A stretch of 10,315 nucleotides of DNA. Source: Halicephalobus mephisto. Its lineage: Eukaryota; Nematoda; Chromadorea; Rhabditida; Panagrolaimidae. Made by a program: the position numbers and the translations under genes. The stretch's first letter is position 1; each line of letters opens with the position of its first letter. The DNA lies in assembly GCA_009193035.1 (NCBI GenBank), contig SWDT01000769.1, positions 1 through 10,315 of the forward strand, written 5' to 3'. Of the stretch, positions 8,262-10,315 are shown piece by piece. The notes beneath the pieces were generated by a model. It made no database searches. It saw only the letters and a list, made by a program, of their open reading frames with translations, and was not told where the DNA came from.

Positions 8262-8312
8262 AGTTCTCCATTCTGATCGAAATGTGACGTAGACTACCGT
8301 CCTCACCCTGAA
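8262..8312 (+). repeat. Right copy of a diverged 51-bp inverted repeat
   Basis: This is the partner of the copy at 7550-7600, in opposite orientation, at about 75% identity by hand count. The similarity fades on both sides, although GATTCCA recurs just outside both copies with a spacing difference. No clear target-site duplication was found. Confidence 0.6.
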
Positions 8313-8542
8313 TCCCCTGATTCCAAAAATAAACCTTTAATGTTGAGTTTAAATTCAGCATTTAGACATGATCATTTCATACCAAATGCTTTTTCAAACT
8401 CAAGAATAACCAGTTTCTGTATTGAATAAAATACAAATGAAAGAACTGTTAGAAAATCAACGAACTTCTCATCAACAACTTTGCACTCCATATTGTTGTA
8501 ATTTCTCTCCCGCAACCGACCCAAATCCCACAAACAATACTT

Positions 8543-8561
8543 CTCCCCTACAGTAGGGGAG
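8543..8561. repeat. Perfect 8-bp inverted repeat with 3-base spacer
   Basis: CTCCCCTA, then CAG, then TAGGGGAG. It is unusually GC-rich for this region. TACAGTAGGGG-like sequence is reminiscent of DNA-transposon ends, and TACAGTA recurs at about 8572. It could be two abutting element ends or a small hairpin; there is no direct evidence for either. Confidence 0.45.
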
Positions 8562-8633
8562 TTCTGTTTGATACAGTACTTTATTCACTTATTAGAGGAA
8601 TTTTAATCTCCAAGAAGAATGATAGAAAACTTC

Positions 8634-8706
8634 GTCTTCTCCCGGAATCGAACCTGCCACTTAAATTACCTGATAATTGTATTTTGAACCACTGAGCTAC
8701 TTGAAC
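8634..8706 (-). pseudogene. tRNA-like relic with intact A and B boxes
   Basis: Read on the minus strand, TAGCTCAGTGG (8699-8689) is a perfect Pol III A box and GGTTCGATTCC (8654-8644) a perfect B box, at the normal tRNA spacing. TTTT follows at 8629-8626 as a possible terminator. An AATT/AATT stem with loop ATCAGGT would place CAG in the anticodon position after U33. The acceptor arms (GTTCAAG against AGAAGAC) do not pair, the second half of the D stem is missing and the T stem has two mismatches. It is best read as a tRNA pseudogene or tRNA-derived repeat and not a working tRNA. Confidence 0.5.
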
Positions 8707-9170
8707 ACATTTATCAAAGTTCTTTATTGCTTATTTACACCCAAGTGTCGAGTTAAAAACTATCACTATTTAGTAGATTATTGAATAAAAAATGCAATTA
8801 TATACACCAATTTCCATTAAAATAAATTAAATATAGCGATTTTTAGAAATTCACTGTGATCCACTTAATCAGAATTATGATTTTCAATGATTCGTAACTT
8901 CTAATGTTTTTTATTCCTAAATGATCATATACGTGTTTCTGAAGCAACTATATTCTTGAAGATTACATGAAGTGGCAAAGTTGAATATATCAAGCATATT
9001 TTGCACAGAAATTTATATAAACGGTTTAAACTTATTCAGTTATTTTTTTAATCAAATGCCAGGACTGTCAACATTATGCCATATATTAATGTAATTACAT
9101 TATTGAACAATATATCAAAAACTCCATTTCTATTACATTCAATAAATATCTGAGTGGCAAGAATTTCCAG
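8707..9170. other. AT-rich region without genes
   Basis: No ORF of note. It holds a perfect 16-bp AT palindrome at 9087-9102 (TAATGTAATTACATTA) and one copy of the AGTGGCAAAGT word at 8971-8981. Confidence 0.4.
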
Positions 9171-9316
9171 AAAATGAAAGTGAATGTCTACTTTCATTTT
9201 TGAAAAATCAGTGAGTAGTCACTTTGTTACCACGAGAATGAACTAGTCCATTCTTCAGTGGCAAAGTGAACTTGGCGTTCTGTCACAAACACTGTTCTCG
9301 TGTAAAATCCACTTTT
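9171..9316. repeat. Nested inverted-repeat (hairpin-prone) block
   Basis: An 11-bp perfect hairpin lies at 9171-9181 and 9190-9200 (AAAATGAAAGT / ACTTTCATTTT). To its right are CACGAGAA (9231-9238) with TTCTCGTG (9295-9302), GAATG/CATTC inside that, and CACTTTG...CCAC with GTGGCAAAGTG (to 9268). The outer sequence CCACTTTTCAT (about 9310-9320) echoes the left arm. The word AGTGGCAAAGT also occurs directly repeated at 8971-8981 and 9257-9267. It resembles the foldback body of an old MITE-like repeat. Confidence 0.45.
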
Positions 9317-9591
9317 CATATTACCACAACTTAATTTTGAATTTCTGTGAATGTTTATTTGTAGAGTTCATATATCTGCCTACTTTTTATCATTCATTTC
9401 TGTTTCAATAACAATTTATGACATCTTTATTGCCTATGATTACAGCATTATGATCCACCTTTGCAATTCTTGAGCGTATCAAAAATATGTGAAATTTACA
9501 TAGAAAATAAAAATTTGCAATCCACTCCATAAATCAAGTAGGAAAGCATCAATCATAAATATTAATGAAAAACCAAATATATGAGCTTAGT

Positions 9592-9636
9592 TTAGCCTAA
9601 GGTCAAGCATAAATCTAACCTAAACCTAACCTAAGG
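9592..9636. repeat. CCTAA-rich tract (telomere-like words)
   Basis: TTAGCCTAAGG is followed after a short gap by TAACCTAAACCTAACCTAAGG. The reverse strand carries TTAGG units, once as TTAGGC, the nematode telomere repeat. Related AACCTAAA words occur singly at about 7998, 9675 and 9851. The tract is too short and irregular to be a telomere; an interstitial relic or minor satellite is possible. Confidence 0.35.
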
Positions 9637-10315
9637 TAATTAGAATGGCTATTAATAATTGAAATCTATGAGTTAACCTAAACTGCACAAATCTGTTAAT
9701 GTTGTCATTTATTTTTGAATTACTCATATATCACTTTTTTACTGAAATGAAGCAATTTTAAAATAATCGCAAGTATATAATTACAAAACAGAAATGCATT
9801 TAATTATGAAACAACTTTGACAAGAATTCTTAGAAGTTTTGAAAAACAGTAACCTAAATAAGAATCTATTTTATGATTGTATCATAATTTTACATAATTT
9901 CACACTGAATGGTTTAGAAATTTCGAAATTGAGGTCACATGAGAAACGAAAACTTCTGTTCATTCCTGAAGGATAATAGTTATATAATATACCAAGTCTG
10001 TTTTAGATATTGAAAAACCGTATTTCCAAATATCCTTTGAAACCTTTTGTTCTGTTAGTAAAGATCAAGCTTTCAGAAAAAGATCTTGATCCAACACTTT
10101 TTCCTTTCTAATCTCCAGAACTTATTTTACGAGGATGCTTCAATTTGAATTTGATTTGAATCAACTACAATTCAATTCTCCAAACATCAAAAAATATACT
10201 ATGAAACAATATCTTTTGGCTTTCATATTTTTAAATCGGTAGTTAATTATATCTACTCTTTTCTGTCTTTTCAAAAGTGGATGTCTAAATTTAAAAAAAG
10301 ACAATTTTCTGGTCA
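9637..10315. other. AT-rich region without genes
   Basis: No supported ORF or RNA gene. Only small inverted repeats are seen, such as GATCAAG/CTTGATC (10063-10069 and 10085-10091), and single CCTAAA words. Confidence 0.4.

Larger units (their letters stand above)
7550..8312. mobile_element. Candidate old non-autonomous element bounded by inverted repeats
   Basis: The two 51-bp inverted repeats enclose 661 bases of AT-rich sequence with no transposase-like ORF. A relic of a terminal-inverted-repeat (MITE-like) transposon would look like this. Two independent insertions of one dispersed repeat in opposite orientation would look the same. The 66-codon ORF at 7543-7743 begins inside the left repeat and is not supported as a gene. 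Confidence 0.3.

Noticed and set aside
8634..8706. A functional tRNA-Leu(CAG)
   Set aside because: The acceptor and D stems do not pair and there is no long variable arm. Only the internal promoter boxes and a weak anticodon hairpin survive.
38..10315. CRISPR array, bacterial operon, promoter or terminator features
   Set aside because: The intron and splice signals make this eukaryotic DNA. No regularly spaced direct repeats were seen.

Overview
The window looks like nuclear DNA of a nematode, probably Caenorhabditis or a close relative. It is AT-rich. The one clear gene is split by a 43-bp intron with a GTGAGT donor and a TTATTTCAG acceptor, as is typical of that group, and another TTTTCAG acceptor lies just upstream of the gene. 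There is no bacterial-style operon structure.

The centre (about 3.8-6.3 kb, plus strand) holds a two-exon gene for a strongly divergent Hsp70-family protein of 779 residues. Its first 285 residues are an extension of unknown type. Next comes one recognisable Hsp70 nucleotide-binding domain (about residues 286-700). There is no substrate-binding domain. The protein ends in a polar tail with a lysine-rich patch and the last four residues CQIM. That end has the form of a farnesylated, membrane-targeting CaaX tail like that of K-Ras4B, which is not usual for an Hsp70. About 200 bp downstream lies a broken copy of the end of a sister gene (6.5-6.7 kb), so the locus once held at least two related copies.

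The left part (1-3.8 kb) has no long ORF. The minus strand nevertheless contains several coding-like blocks that can be joined through short, AT-rich, phase-compatible introns of 39-51 bp into one model of about 271 codons (3168-2121) and another of about 106 codons (1726-1312). Neither resembles a family I know. They may be real small genes, decayed genes or over-fitting. The same stretch holds two strong matches to heat-shock elements, at 2483-2510 and 2669-2686.

The right part (6.7-10.3 kb) is AT-rich and repeat-bearing. It has a pair of diverged inverted 51-bp repeats 763 bp apart end to end (a candidate non-autonomous transposon), a tRNA-like relic with intact A and B boxes, a short perfect palindrome at 8543-8561, a nested hairpin region near 9.17-9.32 kb, and a CCTAA-rich tract. 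I see no convincing protein gene there.
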